The translations under genes and the position numbers were made by a program. DNA of 64,000 bases from Pseudalkalibacillus hwajinpoensis (lineage in GTDB: Bacteria; Bacillota; Bacilli; Bacillales; Guptibacillaceae). Where the stretch lies: NCBI RefSeq assembly GCF_015234585.1, contig NZ_JADFCM010000001.1, positions 496,001 through 560,000 on the forward strand, written 5' to 3'. The notes beneath the pieces are model-generated. The model was not told where the DNA came from, did no database searches, and saw nothing but the letters and a program-made list of their open reading frames with translations. Of this stretch, positions 8,164-16,461 are shown in pieces (position 1 is the first letter of the stretch; each line of letters opens with the position of its first letter).

Positions 8164-9774
8164 ATGACAACTGACTACTTACATTATCCCTATGCTTCTC
8201 AGCGCATGACAACAGTAGCGAACAAAGGAATGGTGGCCACCTCCCAGCCGCTAGCGGCACAGGCAGGACTAGATTTGTTGAAAAAAGGAGGTAATGCGAT
8301 TGATGCGGCGATTGCGACTGCGGCAGTATTGACGGTAGTGGAGCCGACGTCAAACGGGATCGGCGGAGATGCGTTTGCTCTTGTTTGGACGAAGGGTGAA
8401 TTGCATGGTTTGAATGGAAGTGGACCATCGCCACAATCGATCTCCATTGATTCAGTCAAAGAACGTGGGTATAATGAAATTCCGAAATACGGTTGGATTC
8501 CTGTTACTGTGCCAGGCGTTCCGGCATCGTGGGCTGCTTTGTCGAAACGATTTGGGAAACTTTCCTTAAAAGAGGCGCTTGCGCCGGCGATTCACTATGC
8601 TGAGGAAGGTTTTCCGGTTTCTCCGATTTTAAGTAAGTTTTGGAAGAATGCTTATGCGCATTTTGAAAAAGAGTTAAAGAAAGAAGAGTTTCAGCACTGG
8701 TTTGAAACGTTTGCGCCGGACGGTCGTCCGCCTGAAGTAGGCGAGGTTTGGAAGTCGAAGGGTCACGCGGAGACGTTAAGGCAAATCGCAGAAACCGATG
8801 CCGCTTCTTTTTATCAGGGAGAAATTGCGGATAAGATTGATGCTTTTTCGAAAGCGTATAATGGGTATTTGAGGAAGGAAGATCTTTCGGGGTTTGCACC
8901 TGAGTGGGTCGATCCGATCTCAGTTCAATATCGCGGGTATGATGTTTGGGAGATCCCCCCAAATGGGCAAGGACTGATTGCATTGTCTGCGCTGAATATC
9001 GTAAAAGGGTTTGAGTTTGATCATAAAGATTCCGTCGATACATATCATAAGCAAATTGAAGCGATGAAGCTTGCTTTTGCGGATGGACAGAAGTACATTA
9101 CTGACGAGCAGGAAATGTCAGTCGCTGTTCAGGATTTGCTCTCGCCTTCTTACGGTGAAAGTCGCCGTCAGTTAATTGATGATGAAGCGCTTTTGCCCTC
9201 TCCTGGCCAGCCTCCAAAAGGTGGTACTGTCTATTTAGCGACGGCTGATGATGAAGGAAACATGGTCTCGTTTATTCAGAGTAATTATATGGGCTTTGGT
9301 TCAGGACTTGTGGTGCCTGGCACCGGGATTGCGCTCCAAAATCGCGGGCATAATTTTTCGATGGATCCTGAGCATGACAATGCGCTAAAAGGTGGAAAAC
9401 GGACGTATCACACGATCATTCCTGGATTTCTCAGTAAAGATGGTAACGCGGTTGGACCGTTTGGCGTGATGGGAGGCTTTATGCAGCCGCAGGGGCATTT
9501 ACAGGTGATTACGAATCTGATTGATTTTCATTTAAATCCGCAGTCTGCCCTTGATGCGCCGAGGTGGCAGTGGGTTGACGGGAAGCGCGTGTGGGTTGAG
9601 TCGACTTTCCCTCCTCATCTTGCCGAGGCGCTTAGCCGAAAAGGTCATCAAATCGAAGTTCAGTTGGAAAAGGGTGCGTTCGGCCGCGGACAAATTATCT
9701 GGCGTGATCAGCAGTCAGGTACCTTATTTGGAGGCACAGAATCAAGAACAGACGGAACGATCGCCGCTTATTAA
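8164..9774 (+). CDS. ywrD: gamma-glutamyltransferase, YwrD-like
   Basis: This 536-residue Ntn-hydrolase transfers or hydrolyses gamma-glutamyl groups. The precursor should self-cleave before the Thr in GGTVYLATAD near residue 355, which becomes the nucleophile; NMVSFIQSNYMGFGSG follows it as in the family. GIGGDAFALVW near residue 68 and a C-terminal GPFGVMGGFMQPQGH segment are also typical. It has no signal peptide, unlike secreted Ggt, and so resembles cytoplasmic YwrD of Bacillus subtilis. Two chromate transporter genes follow 31 nt later, matching the ywrD-ywrB-ywrA neighbourhood, although the Lrp-type gene ywrC is missing here. Confidence 0.85.
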   Translation: MTTDYLHYPYASQRMTTVANKGMVATSQPLAAQAGLDLLKKGGNAIDAAIATAAVLTVVEPTSNGIGGDAFALVWTKGELHGLNGSGPSPQSISIDSVKERGYNEIPKYGWIPVTVPGVPASWAALSKRFGKLSLKEALAPAIHYAEEGFPVSPILSKFWKNAYAHFEKELKKEEFQHWFETFAPDGRPPEVGEVWKSKGHAETLRQIAETDAASFYQGEIADKIDAFSKAYNGYLRKEDLSGFAPEWVDPISVQYRGYDVWEIPPNGQGLIALSALNIVKGFEFDHKDSVDTYHKQIEAMKLAFADGQKYITDEQEMSVAVQDLLSPSYGESRRQLIDDEALLPSPGQPPKGGTVYLATADDEGNMVSFIQSNYMGFGSGLVVPGTGIALQNRGHNFSMDPEHDNALKGGKRTYHTIIPGFLSKDGNAVGPFGVMGGFMQPQGHLQVITNLIDFHLNPQSALDAPRWQWVDGKRVWVESTFPPHLAEALSRKGHQIEVQLEKGAFGRGQIIWRDQQSGTLFGGTESRTDGTIAAY

Positions 9775-9805
9775 AAGGGCGTGAGGTTTCGGAAGGTGGT
9801 GAGTC

Positions 9806-10387
9806 ATGCAACAGTGGCATCTTTTTCTCGCTTTTTTTAGAGTGGGAATGCTTGGGTACGGAGGAGGACCTTCTTCTATTCCACTGGTACATAAAGAGGT
9901 AGTTGAGAAATACAAATGGATGGATGACGATGAATTTGCGGACATTCTCGCTTTAGGAAATTCACTTCCTGGTCCAATTGCGACAAAAATGGCGGGGTAT
10001 ATTGGGCATCGAGTTGCAGGGATTACGGGGATGCTGAATGCTGTGCTGGCAACGATTGTGCCGACGATTGGGATTATGATTTTCTTGCTAACGTTTCTTT
10101 CCACGTTTCGAGAAAAAGCATGGGTACAGGGGATGACGCAGGCCGTTGTTCCAGTGGTTGGTGTTATGCTAGCCGTGTTAACGTATGATTTTTTCAGAAA
10201 AGCACAGGGCAATTTAGGGTGGATTTTAACAATTGTGTTGACGGTTGCTTCCTTTTTATTTATTGAAATTGCGGGGATACATCCGGGAATTGTAATAGGG
10301 TGTTTGCTACTTTATGCGTTGCTTAAACCGACTCGTAGTGATGGGAAGTCCGATGATGATCAGGTGAGAAAGGAGCCATCCTCATGA
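9806..10387 (+). CDS. chromate transporter half (CHR family)
   Basis: This 193-residue membrane protein is a single-domain CHR-family transporter. GMLGYGGGPSSIPLVHKE near the N terminus and SLPGPIATKMAGYIGH near residue 52 are the family's signature loops, followed by several hydrophobic helices. Short CHR proteins work as pairs of homologous halves inserted in opposite orientations, and the adjacent gene supplies the partner. It overlaps the next gene by four bases (ATGA), so the two are translationally coupled. Chromate or sulfate-related anion export is the family role; the real substrate is not proven. Confidence 0.85.
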   Translation: MQQWHLFLAFFRVGMLGYGGGPSSIPLVHKEVVEKYKWMDDDEFADILALGNSLPGPIATKMAGYIGHRVAGITGMLNAVLATIVPTIGIMIFLLTFLSTFREKAWVQGMTQAVVPVVGVMLAVLTYDFFRKAQGNLGWILTIVLTVASFLFIEIAGIHPGIVIGCLLLYALLKPTRSDGKSDDDQVRKEPSS

Positions 10388-10914
10388 TTTACTGGGATAT
10401 CTTTGTTGCGTTTTTCATACCTGGAATTGTTGGTTACGGAGGCGGACCTGCGTCTATCCCGCTTGTAGAAAATGAAGTTGTTGGTCGGTTCGGCTGGATG
10501 AGTGTGAATGAATTTAGTGAAATGCTAGCGATGGCCAATGCGCTACCTGGACCAATTGCGACGAAAATGGCAGGTTACATAGGGTTTCGGCAGGGAGGGG
10601 TTCTTGGCGCATTTGTTGGTGTGTTTGCGACAGTGGCACCTTCGCTCGTTCTGATGATTGTCCTACTGAGTTTATTAAATCGGTTTAAGAACTCACCAAA
10701 AGTGAAAAAAATGACGGCCCTCATTCGCCCGACGATTGCGATCTTGCTTGGCGTGATGGCGTTTCAGTTCTTTGCTAGTTCATATGAAGGTGCGGGGCTG
10801 GTTCAAACGATCTTTCTGATTGTGGCTAGTTTTGTACTGATGGAGAAGATGAAAGTGCATCCGGCGTTTGTGATTGTCGGGGCACTGGCGTATGGGTCAG
10901 TGTTTTTGGGGTAG
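10384..10914 (+). CDS. chromate transporter half (CHR family)
   Basis: This 176-residue partner of the preceding protein repeats the same motifs: GIVGYGGGPASIPLVENE near the N terminus and ALPGPIATKMAGYIGF near residue 53. The clear similarity between the two reflects an old tandem duplication. It starts inside the stop codon of the upstream gene. Together with the gamma-glutamyltransferase they form a three-gene operon ended by a repeat copy and a long hairpin terminator. Confidence 0.85.
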   Translation: MIYWDIFVAFFIPGIVGYGGGPASIPLVENEVVGRFGWMSVNEFSEMLAMANALPGPIATKMAGYIGFRQGGVLGAFVGVFATVAPSLVLMIVLLSLLNRFKNSPKVKKMTALIRPTIAILLGVMAFQFFASSYEGAGLVQTIFLIVASFVLMEKMKVHPAFVIVGALAYGSVFLG

Positions 10915-10943
10915 GAGCGGGTTCGGTGGATCGTGAGTTAGCG

Positions 10944-10982
10944 AGTGCCTGTCACCGCCCGAATTAGCGCGAATAAAGTCGA
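10944..10982 (+). repeat. 39-bp palindromic repeat, copy 4
   Basis: AGTGCCTGTCACC plus GCCCGA plus variable middle plus AGTCGA, between the chromate transporter stop and its terminator. Confidence 0.85.
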
Positions 10983-10986
10983 GTTT

Positions 10987-11034
10987 TGCGTTAGAACGAT
11001 TCCTTTTTAGAAGGAATCGTTCTAACGCATTTTT
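10987..11034 (+). terminator. strong rho-independent terminator
   Basis: A perfect 19-bp stem (10987-11005 with 11011-11029) with a 5-nt loop and T tail closes the ggt-chromate operon. Confidence 0.9.
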
Positions 11035-11074
11035 AAATGTGGATATAAGAATAAGGAAGTCTTGCCACGCAAGG

Positions 11075-11103
11075 TTGCAGTTTCATACGAGTAGGTTTAA
11101 AAT
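11075..11103 (+). promoter_or_regulatory. candidate promoter of the TetR-monooxygenase operon
   Basis: TTGCAG at 11075-11080, a 17-nt spacer and TAAAAT at 11098-11103. The -35 box is weak. Two operator-like palindromes follow directly, which supports the placement. Confidence 0.45.
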
Positions 11104-11133
11104 ATGAGTATACTCATAAATGAGCGCAGTCAT
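11104..11133. promoter_or_regulatory. tandem operator-like palindromes, likely TetR autoregulatory sites
   Basis: ATGAGTATACTCAT (11104-11117) is a perfect 14-bp palindrome, and ATGAGCGCAGTCAT (11120-11133) is an imperfect second copy two bases later. They lie right after the predicted -10 box and 26 nt before the TetR start. Confidence 0.65.
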
Positions 11134-11161
11134 AAATTAACTGAGGTATTAGGAGGTTATG

Positions 11162-11764
11162 ATGAGCGGACTACGTGAACAAAAGAAGCAGGCAACGAGA
11201 AAGACGATCATGGAGGTAGCGAAAGGTCTTTTTCTTGAAAAAGGATATGAAGAGACATCAACAGAGCTTGTAGCTAGGAGGGCCGGGATCGGTTCAGGAA
11301 CGTTATTTAATTACTTTCCTTCTAAAGCAGAGCTTCTGGTTGAAGTGATGCGAGCGGAATTTACAGGTATGGAAGAGAGGAAGGATCCAAGTTTTGAAGT
11401 TCAGGAGACAGCTGAAGCTACCGTTCGAAATTATTTAACGAAGCGTTTGGAAGGCTTCAGTTTGCTAGAGAAGAAGCTTTTTCGAGAATTGATTGTGGCG
11501 TCATTGAATGCTTATCAAAGTAAACCAGAATTCCTGCAAAGCTTGATGCACCTCGATTTTATGTTTATTGAAGAGCTGGTTGAACTTCTTAAGGAAATAA
11601 GGCGACTAGGTAAGCTTCGGGATAATTTCGAAGTAGAAATTGCCGCTGAGCTTATTTATAGTTCAGTGATGTTTGAAACGCTTATTTACCTTTACCAGGA
11701 GGAGCGCAGTCTTGAAGAAGTGTTAGAGCAAACGGGTCGTAAGCTTACATTTATTTTAAAGTGA
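11162..11764 (+). CDS. TetR/AcrR family transcriptional regulator
   Basis: This 200-residue regulator has the TetR N-terminal helix-turn-helix: residues 10-58 include FLEKGYEETSTELVARRAG and GSGTLFNYFPSKAELL. The remaining helices would form the ligand-binding and dimer domain. ATG codons occur at 11159 and 11162; the second leaves five bases after AGGAGG and is preferred. The gene is followed after 11 nt by an FAD-dependent monooxygenase, so the pair probably forms an autoregulated operon in which the regulator senses the monooxygenase's substrate or a toxic compound. The ligand is unknown. Confidence 0.85.
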   Translation: MSGLREQKKQATRKTIMEVAKGLFLEKGYEETSTELVARRAGIGSGTLFNYFPSKAELLVEVMRAEFTGMEERKDPSFEVQETAEATVRNYLTKRLEGFSLLEKKLFRELIVASLNAYQSKPEFLQSLMHLDFMFIEELVELLKEIRRLGKLRDNFEVEIAAELIYSSVMFETLIYLYQEERSLEEVLEQTGRKLTFILK

Positions 11765-11775
11765 GGTGAATCGTG

Positions 11776-12951
11776 ATGGACGTATGTATTGTGGGTGGCG
11801 GTATTGCAGGATTAACCCTTGCTTATTGTTTGAGTGAAAGAGGAGATCAAGTCACGATTGTTGAGAAATCTCCTTCGATACGAACGGAAGGCTATATGAT
11901 TGATTTCTTTGGAGCAGGTTATGACGTGGCTGAAAAGCTGGGCATGCTCGATGATTTAAGTCGTATTCATTATCCGATCGATTCTCTTTCTTTTTTGAAG
12001 GGAAATGGCTCGGAGAAATACAGGGTTTCCTATCAGTCTCTGCGTGAGTTATTAAATCAAAAGCACTTCAATTTTATGCGCGGAGATCTTGAGACAGTGC
12101 TTTATGAGAAGGTTCGAGAACAGGTTACGTTTCGGTTTGGGGTATCTCCAGAGCGAATTGAACAGGATGCGGAAAAGGCGCATGTGAGTCTCTCAGATGG
12201 TACGAAACTTACATGTGATTTAGTTGTAGGTGCGGACGGTATGCGATCGAAAGTGCGCTCGAAAGTGCGCTCTCTTTCGTTTAAGGAAGAGAAGGAGCCA
12301 ATTCGCTACATGGGTTATTATACAGCGGCTTATATTGTTGAAGACCCTGCTTTTCTTGAAAAAATTGATAAGAATTTTTATACGTATTCGGAACCGAATC
12401 GCCAGGTTTCTGTGTATCCGATTCGAGGCAATAAAGTGGCGACGTTTTTCTTATATCGCTATCCAGAACAACAGGGGCATGTGCAAAAGGAAAAAGCACT
12501 GGAGCAACTGAATGAATATTTTGGTCATATGAATTGGATTGTTCCAGATTTGCTCGAAGCAGGCAAAGAGGCGAAGGATTTTTACTTCGATGAGGTGTCG
12601 CAAGTAGGATTATCCCAGTGGCGAAACGACAGGATTACTTTTGTGGGTGATTCCTGTCAGTGCATTTCGTTACTAGCCGGGCAGGGTGCTTCCATGGCGA
12701 TGGCGGGGGCATATACGCTTGCAAAATCGCTTGATCAACATCCAAATGATTTGGAAGCTGCGCTTACGGATTATGAACGGTCTCTCCATCCAGATATCGA
12801 TAAGCTTCAGAAGTCGGCTAGAAGGTTTGCGAGCTTCTTCTTGCCTTCTTCTTGGTGGGGGATTTTTGTTAGAGATGTATTGACGAGGGTATCGGTATGG
12901 CCGGGAGTGAGGAAGTTAGTGAACTTTAGTACGGTGCGGCTGCCGAAGTGA
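11776..12951 (+). CDS. FAD-dependent monooxygenase (PHBH/UbiH class)
   Basis: This flavoprotein monooxygenase of about 391 residues carries the class A hydroxylase motifs: VGGGIAGLTLAYCL at residues 5-18, the FAD-binding Arg in RGDLETVL near 97, VVGADGMRSKVR near 152 and FVGDSCQCISLLAGQGASMAMAGA near 285 (the GD motif). Related proteins oxidise phenolics, ubiquinone precursors or tetracyclines; there is not enough here to call a tetracycline destructase. GTG at 11773 and ATG at 11776 are alternatives, and the ATG has better spacing to GAGGTGA. A 12-bp perfect tandem duplication (12247-12270) inserts an extra SKVR after GADGMR. Confidence 0.83.
   Translation: MDVCIVGGGIAGLTLAYCLSERGDQVTIVEKSPSIRTEGYMIDFFGAGYDVAEKLGMLDDLSRIHYPIDSLSFLKGNGSEKYRVSYQSLRELLNQKHFNFMRGDLETVLYEKVREQVTFRFGVSPERIEQDAEKAHVSLSDGTKLTCDLVVGADGMRSKVRSKVRSLSFKEEKEPIRYMGYYTAAYIVEDPAFLEKIDKNFYTYSEPNRQVSVYPIRGNKVATFFLYRYPEQQGHVQKEKALEQLNEYFGHMNWIVPDLLEAGKEAKDFYFDEVSQVGLSQWRNDRITFVGDSCQCISLLAGQGASMAMAGAYTLAKSLDQHPNDLEAALTDYERSLHPDIDKLQKSARRFASFFLPSSWWGIFVRDVLTRVSVWPGVRKLVNFSTVRLPK
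12247..12270 (+). repeat. 12-bp tandem duplication inside the monooxygenase gene
   Basis: TCGAAAGTGCGC occurs twice head to tail and encodes a repeated SKVR in the FAD-binding GADG region. It keeps the reading frame. Confidence 0.85.
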
Positions 12952-12975
12952 GTTTGCGTGAGTTCGCAAGTCGCG

Positions 12976-13014
12976 AGTGCCTGTCACCGCCCGAATTAAC
13001 ACACATATTGTCGA
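12976..13014 (+). repeat. 39-bp palindromic repeat, copy 5
   Basis: AGTGCCTGTCACC plus GCCCGA plus variable middle plus TTGTCGA, 24 nt after the monooxygenase stop and next to a terminator. Confidence 0.86.
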
Positions 13015-13018
13015 AACT

Positions 13019-13048
13019 AAAGCCCGCGCTCATGTGAGCGTGGGCTTT
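13019..13048. terminator. bidirectional hairpin terminator
   Basis: Stem AAAGCCCGCGCTCA / TGAGCGTGGGCTTT (one G-T pair) between converging genes. The T tails on both sides are short. Confidence 0.65.
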
Positions 13049-13059
13049 AGGTGTGTTGT

Positions 13060-13785
13060 TTATTCGACTGGAATTAACTTCACCGGTCCCAGGGTTTCGA
13101 TCATATCCCCATCACTGGTGAAGAAGACGAAATCCCCCGTTCCAACAATGCTGTCTCCTAGTATGGTGTTTACTGTTGGTAATCCACTTGGGTTATAAAC
13201 GAAGAAGTTTGTGCCTTCTCCAACGTTCGTTACTTGATACCGACCTTCTGGGATATCGCTGCCAACAATATATTGGCCGGCGCTGAGTTTAATAGGTTCT
13301 TCGTTTTTCTTTACAATGGTTTCTTCGAGTTGATCAATCTCCTTTTTCTTTGCTTTGATTGTGTCATCTAGTGTGCTCACTTTATCCTTTTTCGCTTTAA
13401 TGTCATCTTCAAGCTTGCTCATTTCTTTTTTCGTGCTTTCCTTTTCTTTTTTTAACTTTTCAATATCTGCAGAGACATTTTCCTTCTCATCGAGTAACTT
13501 TTTTACTTCCTCAGCTTTTACTTTAGCTTCTTCTAGATTCTGAGTTTCAGTCGCAAGCTTCTCTTCTGTACTGCTCATTTCATTTTGAATCGATAGAAGC
13601 TTCTCACCTTCTTCTTTCGCTGCCTTCTCAGATTCAGTAATCTCTGCTTTGATTTTCTTCAAATCCTCGGTGTAGTTTTCTTCAAGATCCGCGTTCCCAA
13701 TTAACACTCCGATTAAAACGCTGACAAGGATGGTTGCGATTGCGCCTCCAATGGAGAGGGTAAGGATTAGGCCTTTTTTCAACAC
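13060..13785 (-). CDS. membrane-anchored coiled-coil protein with C-terminal beta domain
   Basis: This 241-residue protein has an N-terminal membrane segment (about residues 5-29), a long Lys/Glu-rich coiled coil (about 35-165) and a C-terminal domain of about 75 residues. That domain begins LSAGQYIVGSDIPEGRYQV and resembles small surface-associated domains with an AGxYxVGxDIPxGxY pattern found in Firmicute proteins. By topology the coiled coil and terminal domain probably lie outside the membrane. The function is unknown. It is monocistronic and converges on the monooxygenase operon. Confidence 0.65.
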   Translation of the reverse strand: MLKKGLILTLSIGGAIATILVSVLIGVLIGNADLEENYTEDLKKIKAEITESEKAAKEEGEKLLSIQNEMSSTEEKLATETQNLEEAKVKAEEVKKLLDEKENVSADIEKLKKEKESTKKEMSKLEDDIKAKKDKVSTLDDTIKAKKKEIDQLEETIVKKNEEPIKLSAGQYIVGSDIPEGRYQVTNVGEGTNFFVYNPSGLPTVNTILGDSIVGTGDFVFFTSDGDMIETLGPVKLIPVE

Positions 13786-13937
13786 ACATTCCTCCGAACA
13801 TGTCTTAGTAAGCTACTATCCTATGTATATTGCTGGGATAGGTCATTTATCACATAAAATGACGAGTCTGTGTTTCGGAGGGACATGCTATACTATGAAA
13901 AAAGTCGTTTTACAAGAGTATAAGGAAAGGATGAGAG

Positions 13938-15443
13938 ATGGTGATTTTCCAAATAAAAGTGAGCCTAATTGAGATGAAATCAAAGATTTGGAGACGATTT
14001 GAGGTAGATGATTCGATCTTTCTTAGTGAGCTACATGAATACATACAAATTGCTTTTAATTGGTCGAACGCACATCATCATTATTTTATTATGGATCATC
14101 GCGATTTATTTACATTAGGTGATGAAGAAAGTGAATTATTCATTGGTCCCACACAAGTAGATTCTCAAAACGCTGGAATGGAAATGCGTGATGAACGTAA
14201 AGTTCGGCTTTCGGATGTTTTAAATGAGGAGCAGGTTTCATTAACATACGTTTATGGTTCGGAGGAGAACTGGCGGCATGAGATTTTTCTGGAAAAAGCG
14301 TTTAGCGGTCGGAAGGATGCAACTTTTCCAACATGTTTAATGGTCTATAAAGGCGCACCTGAAGAAGGGAAGCGAGATCAGTATGAGCAAGGAAAAATGC
14401 CTTCTGCAGGTGAGATGAAGCGTATTAATGAGCAACTTGCTGTTTTTAGAGAGAGTGAGGTAGGTGAGCATGATCTGTGGAAAGAGCTTTTTGAACTTAC
14501 GATGGCCTATAGAAAGCTTCAACCTTGGAAGTGGATTCATAGCAACGAGATGTTCATTGTAGAAATTCCGGGAACGGGTGAAGTTGCTTATTGTTCGGTG
14601 CTCGGGATGAATGGGCAGCACTTTGGGCTTGGCGTTCACCTTGGTAATGACGGTCTTGCTTATAAAATGGCGGTAAGGGATGGCCGTGATGATATTCAGA
14701 CTGTAATTGAATATGAGCGTAGCTTGTTGCTGGCGTTTCAGGCTCGCGATGAGTTAAAGACAGAGGATCTTCGGTGGATTAAAAAGCTGGGGCTTCGTTT
14801 TCGTGGTCGGCAGGAATGGCCGGTTTTTAGAAGTATGTCGTCCGGATATTATCCGTGGCATTTCTCTCGAAAGGAAGTACGGACGTTTTGTGAGATCTTA
14901 AAGCAGGCGATTCACGTGGTAGAAGAGACGGAGAAGAATGACGCCTACTTGTTAAAAGGTTATGATGGGCGGTGGCGTGCACGGTTGCTGGAGTCAGGTC
15001 AGTGGGTAGATGGCGTGATGAATGCTGTTATAGAACCTGAAGAGGAAGAGGCGGTGCTGATTTCCGAGATTGAAATGAGGCGGATTCAGAAATATAGACA
15101 GGTGAAAATGCGTCTTGAGTTTGCATCATACTTTGAAGAAGAAGCGATTCAGGAAAGAGATGGAGAACGTCCGTTTTTTCCGAATGTCGTTCTTGGGGTT
15201 GAAGATGAAGGGGCTATGATCGTTTATTATCAGGTGTTTGAGAGAGTTGATTATGGAAAACAGCTACAGGCAGCACTAGTAGAAATGCTTAATAAACTCG
15301 GTTTCTTGCCAGCTGAAATCTGTGTGGATTCAGAACGAATTGCACTCAAGATCTCAGCTCTGACATCCAAAGTCGGTATTAGATTAGTGCGTGTTAATCG
15401 TCTACTTAATGTGGAAGAAGTGAGAGAAAGAGTTGAGCGGTGA
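13938..15443 (+). CDS. plasmid pRiA4b ORF-3-like domain protein
   Basis: The first 130 or so residues of this 501-residue protein match the pRiA4b ORF-3-like domain: IEMKSKIWRRFEV, then LSELHEYIQIAFNWSNAHHH, and YGSEENWRHEIFLEKAF in place of the usual YDFGDDWEH. The remaining 370 residues form further uncharacterised domains, rich in Trp and acidic residues, with no motif I can name. The function of this family is unknown; it occurs on plasmids and chromosomes alike. The stop codon TGA at 15441-15443 lies inside a copy of the dispersed repeat, so the last residues may have been redefined by that insertion. Confidence 0.75.
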   Translation: MVIFQIKVSLIEMKSKIWRRFEVDDSIFLSELHEYIQIAFNWSNAHHHYFIMDHRDLFTLGDEESELFIGPTQVDSQNAGMEMRDERKVRLSDVLNEEQVSLTYVYGSEENWRHEIFLEKAFSGRKDATFPTCLMVYKGAPEEGKRDQYEQGKMPSAGEMKRINEQLAVFRESEVGEHDLWKELFELTMAYRKLQPWKWIHSNEMFIVEIPGTGEVAYCSVLGMNGQHFGLGVHLGNDGLAYKMAVRDGRDDIQTVIEYERSLLLAFQARDELKTEDLRWIKKLGLRFRGRQEWPVFRSMSSGYYPWHFSRKEVRTFCEILKQAIHVVEETEKNDAYLLKGYDGRWRARLLESGQWVDGVMNAVIEPEEEEAVLISEIEMRRIQKYRQVKMRLEFASYFEEEAIQERDGERPFFPNVVLGVEDEGAMIVYYQVFERVDYGKQLQAALVEMLNKLGFLPAEICVDSERIALKISALTSKVGIRLVRVNRLLNVEEVRERVER

Positions 15444-15477
15444 CAGGCACCGCCCGATGTTTGTCCTTCTTTGTCGA
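15439..15477 (+). repeat. 39-bp palindromic repeat, copy 6, core inverted
   Basis: The core reads GGTGACAGGCACC, the reverse complement of the usual core, while the following GCCCGA and terminal TTGTCGA keep the normal orientation. Its bases 3-5 form the stop codon of the upstream gene. Confidence 0.82.
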
Positions 15478-15606
15478 ACGGGTGGTATATCAAAAAGGGA
15501 TCCTAGCTTCAAGAATGGCACTACTCTTTTAAAGCGAGCTCCTTTTTAGCTATAATGAATGTATGAACCGAGCCAAACAGTTGGCGGCTCAAGAGGAGAG
15601 GCTTAT

Positions 15607-16341
15607 ATGTCATCAGATAAACTGAACCATAATAAAGGGGAAGCGCTATACCTTCAAATAAAAGATGTTCTGATTAAACGAATTCAAACCGGTGCCTGGA
15701 AGCCGAATACGTTGATTCCTACTGAACAGGATCTCATCAAAGAATTTGATGTAAGTCGAACGACAATCAGGCAGGCGATTTCGATTCTTGTGCAGAATGG
15801 CTTGTTAGAGAAAAAGCAGGGGCGCGGAACGGTAGTCAAACCACAGAATTTGATCGGAAACCTTGGGAAGCTTAGGGGCTTCGCTGAAGAAGTGCTGGAA
15901 CGTGGACAAACTCCCCATTCAAAGGTACTGAGAGCAGAATTTCGTGATGACCTTTACCATGAGAACGATATGCTGAAGGTAACGGAAGGTGAGCCAATCC
16001 TTCTTGTGGAGCGGATTCGCTTTGCTGATGAGGTGCCGATAGCTCTTGAACGAACGTGCTGGCCAAAGGAAATTGGCGAGATTTTAATTAAATTTGATCT
16101 TAATCAGGCGATGTATTATGAAGTACTTGAACAACATCAATATTATCTCAAAAAAGCGAGTGAGCGAATCACGGCAATTAACGCCACGATCAACGAAGCA
16201 GACGCACTTGGTATTCGCCCTGGTGAAGCGCTCCTGGAAATGACGCGTCTAAGTCTTGGTATAAATGATCATCCGATCGAATATACGAGAACGAAGTACC
16301 GGAGCGATCAATATCACTATAATATTGAGCTTGAGAGGTAG
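15607..16341 (+). CDS. GntR family transcriptional regulator (HutC subfamily)
   Basis: This 244-residue regulator combines an N-terminal winged helix (LYLQIKDVLIKRIQTGAWKP, TEQDLIKEFDVSRTTIRQAI, LEKKQGRGTVV) with a C-terminal UTRA-type effector domain (IRFADEVPIALERTCWP and IEYTRTKYRSDQYHY). UTRA domains usually bind a small metabolite such as a sugar phosphate. The ATG at 15607 is chosen because AAGAGGAGAGG precedes it at proper distance; the open frame extends 16 codons further upstream without such a site. The target genes are not obvious: the next gene is convergent, encoding a peptide transporter, so it may regulate distant genes. Confidence 0.85.
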   Translation: MSSDKLNHNKGEALYLQIKDVLIKRIQTGAWKPNTLIPTEQDLIKEFDVSRTTIRQAISILVQNGLLEKKQGRGTVVKPQNLIGNLGKLRGFAEEVLERGQTPHSKVLRAEFRDDLYHENDMLKVTEGEPILLVERIRFADEVPIALERTCWPKEIGEILIKFDLNQAMYYEVLEQHQYYLKKASERITAINATINEADALGIRPGEALLEMTRLSLGINDHPIEYTRTKYRSDQYHYNIELER

Positions 16342-16402
16342 AGTGAGGTCTGAACAGAAATATATTGTTTATCGATAGTAAGAACAGTGAGGAATTAACG
16401 GA

Positions 16403-16443
16403 AAAGGGTTTGCTCTCCATTTGGAGAGCAAACCCTTTTTTGA
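16403..16443. terminator. bidirectional rho-independent terminator
   Basis: A long perfect stem AAAGGGTTTGCTCTCC with its complement and T tails on both strands separates the GntR gene from the convergent peptide transporter. Confidence 0.9.
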
Positions 16444-16461
16444 CTAGCCTATTTTATTGGT

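Noticed and set aside
8504..9043. 179-residue frame opposite the gamma-glutamyltransferase gene
   Set aside because: It is a shadow of a well-supported gene, with low-complexity, Ser/Arg/His-rich translation.
9312..9324. GGTGCCTGGCACC inside the gamma-glutamyltransferase gene, resembling the repeat core
   Set aside because: It encodes part of the conserved VVPGTG segment and lacks the CCCGA and TGTCGA parts, so it is coincidence.
11776..12951. Calling the FAD monooxygenase a tetracycline-inactivating enzyme because a TetR gene is adjacent
   Set aside because: The motifs are those of the whole class A monooxygenase family, and nothing specific to tetracycline destructases can be shown.
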